From: Eutreptiella sp. 'Long Island Sound 2002'
Taxonomy: Eukaryota > Euglenozoa > Euglenophyceae > Eutreptiales > Eutreptiaceae
Assembly: GCA_964036045.1 (NCBI GenBank)
Contig: OZ038384.1
Span: 30,919,771 to 30,983,770 of the forward strand
DNA length: 64,000 bases
Direction: 5' to 3'
In this document: positions 63,192-64,000 of the stretch, piece after piece
How positions within the stretch are numbered: position 1 is the stretch's first letter
How the letters are laid out: each line of letters starts with the position of its first letter
Position numbers and translations under genes: made by a program
Notes under the pieces: generated by a model
Seen by the model: only the letters and a program-made list of their open reading frames with translations
Databases searched by the model: none
Told to the model about the DNA's origin: nothing

Positions 63192-64000
63192 TCTCACCAT
63201 CCAGTGCACCCCCGTTTTTGGATTGAGGACTTCCGTGAGGCTCCAGGAACGGGCAAACCATTTTTGGTGAAACCCATTCATGGTAAGGTGTCACGTCAGT
63301 CCGTGTGGGGCCTAACCGTTCCGGTCATTGGGGCGGTCACTCCTACGCACCCTGCCCCGGCCATTGTGGTTACGCCCCCTGGTGGCGAACCGCCTAACCG
63401 TGTTGAGGCCGAGAAGCACATATCCTATGCCTTGACCGCTTCCTCCGTGGCCCCGGTACAGGATCGGGCTTGTGCTTTGGAGCTCGTTGAATTTGCTCCT
63501 GAAGCCCTTGCCCGTGATGTTCTACCCACACGATGTGATGGGTCCATGTGGACCCAGTCTGACTATGGCCTCACGCCATGTTGGGCCGCACGTGTCAAAA
63601 AACAATTTGGCAAAAACCCCGACGTAGACGCCTTCAATAGGGTCCCGGGTATAGCCCAGGCTACCCGTTGGGTTTCGCCGCTTGAAGATTTCTTTTCCAC
63701 TCCCGCGGACCCCTCCAAATTGTATTGTATGTGCCCTCCCTATCATCGGTTTTCCGATTGTGTTCGGAAAATTCGGCAAGAAAAACTACGAGCCATCGTC
63801 GTAGGGCCGAAGTGGACACATAGGGAGTGGTGGAAACCCCTTATGGAAATTACTTTGCAAGGGTACCACCTTCCTGGGCCGGAGACTAAAGCCTGTCTCT
63901 ATCAAAATGACCGCCTCACGCCCCTTCCTCAACGGGGTTGGTCCACGGTGGCGCTATACGTGGACGGTGGTATTGCGGAGGAAAATTTGGCGGCCACTAA
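63192..64000 (+). CDS. Pol region with methyltransferase-like block (cut by window edge)
   Basis: Same frame as gag and protease, open for 269 codons to the window end. It includes CWAARVKKQFGKNPDVDAFN, SKLYCMCPPYHRFSDCV and LRAIVVGPKWTHREWW. The (C)PPY...VGPKW order parallels AGPPWNLI...VCPMW in the DIRS-like element at 45560-45800, i.e. the phage-Dam-like methyltransferase module. Here it lies between protease and the unseen RT, an unusual place. The final VALYVDGGIAEENLA may begin another domain. Confidence 0.5.

Overview
The window reads as eukaryotic nuclear DNA from a large, repeat-laden genome, most plausibly an alga. Reasons: spliceosomal-type introns (GT...AG), DIRS-like and LTR retroelements, several piggyBac copies, microsatellites, and one recognisable housekeeping exon, exosome subunit RRP45/EXOSC9 (37590-37883, minus). 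I cannot name the species. Nearly everything else is mobile-element sequence, much of it nested or broken.

Layout. 1-4.6 kb: end of a coiled-coil gene, a 149-bp tandem array and a frameshifted unknown gene. 4.6-12.3 kb: a multi-gene element (palindrome family P1, TTCGTACGAA) with a DDE-transposase-like gene and a spliced gene whose first exon looks like a 2-oxoglutarate/Fe(II) oxygenase and whose second exon encodes a coiled coil. 12.9-14.3 kb: a foldback element and P2 repeats (TTCTAGCG). 15.5-18.6 kb: an element with P3 palindromes (GGCCGAAATTTCGGCC). 19.2 kb: a piggyBac relic. 20.7-26 kb: an element with P4 palindromes (GTCTGGTTCCAGAC). 26-31.8 kb: piggyBac A (P7 repeats) split by a complete 3.56-kb piggyBac B (P5, ACCGGTC) with an ATAT target duplication. 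31.9-33.4 kb: a second oxygenase-like gene, then P6 repeats (GCGATAACT). 35-37 kb: broken ORFs of unknown type. 41-42 kb: a basic coiled-coil gene. 43-47.4 kb: a degraded DIRS-like retroelement. 47555-51427: a young non-autonomous LTR element (two 495-bp LTRs, 5-bp GAGTG duplication). 53.7-59 kb: a pogo-like transposase gene split by an older LTR element. 59.3-64 kb: gag/protease part of a further retroelement that runs off the window.

Main idea. Each multi-gene element carries its own short palindrome family, placed in the gaps between its coding pieces. In three places (9053-9326, 21727-21935, 30086-30329) clear splice signals put the palindromes inside introns. This looks like element-private hairpin introns or transposase-site arrays, and I know of no description of it. 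A second pattern is that several element ORFs continue in frame past a single TAG codon. Frame breaks at G/C homopolymers recur, so some 'pseudogenes' may be sequencing errors.
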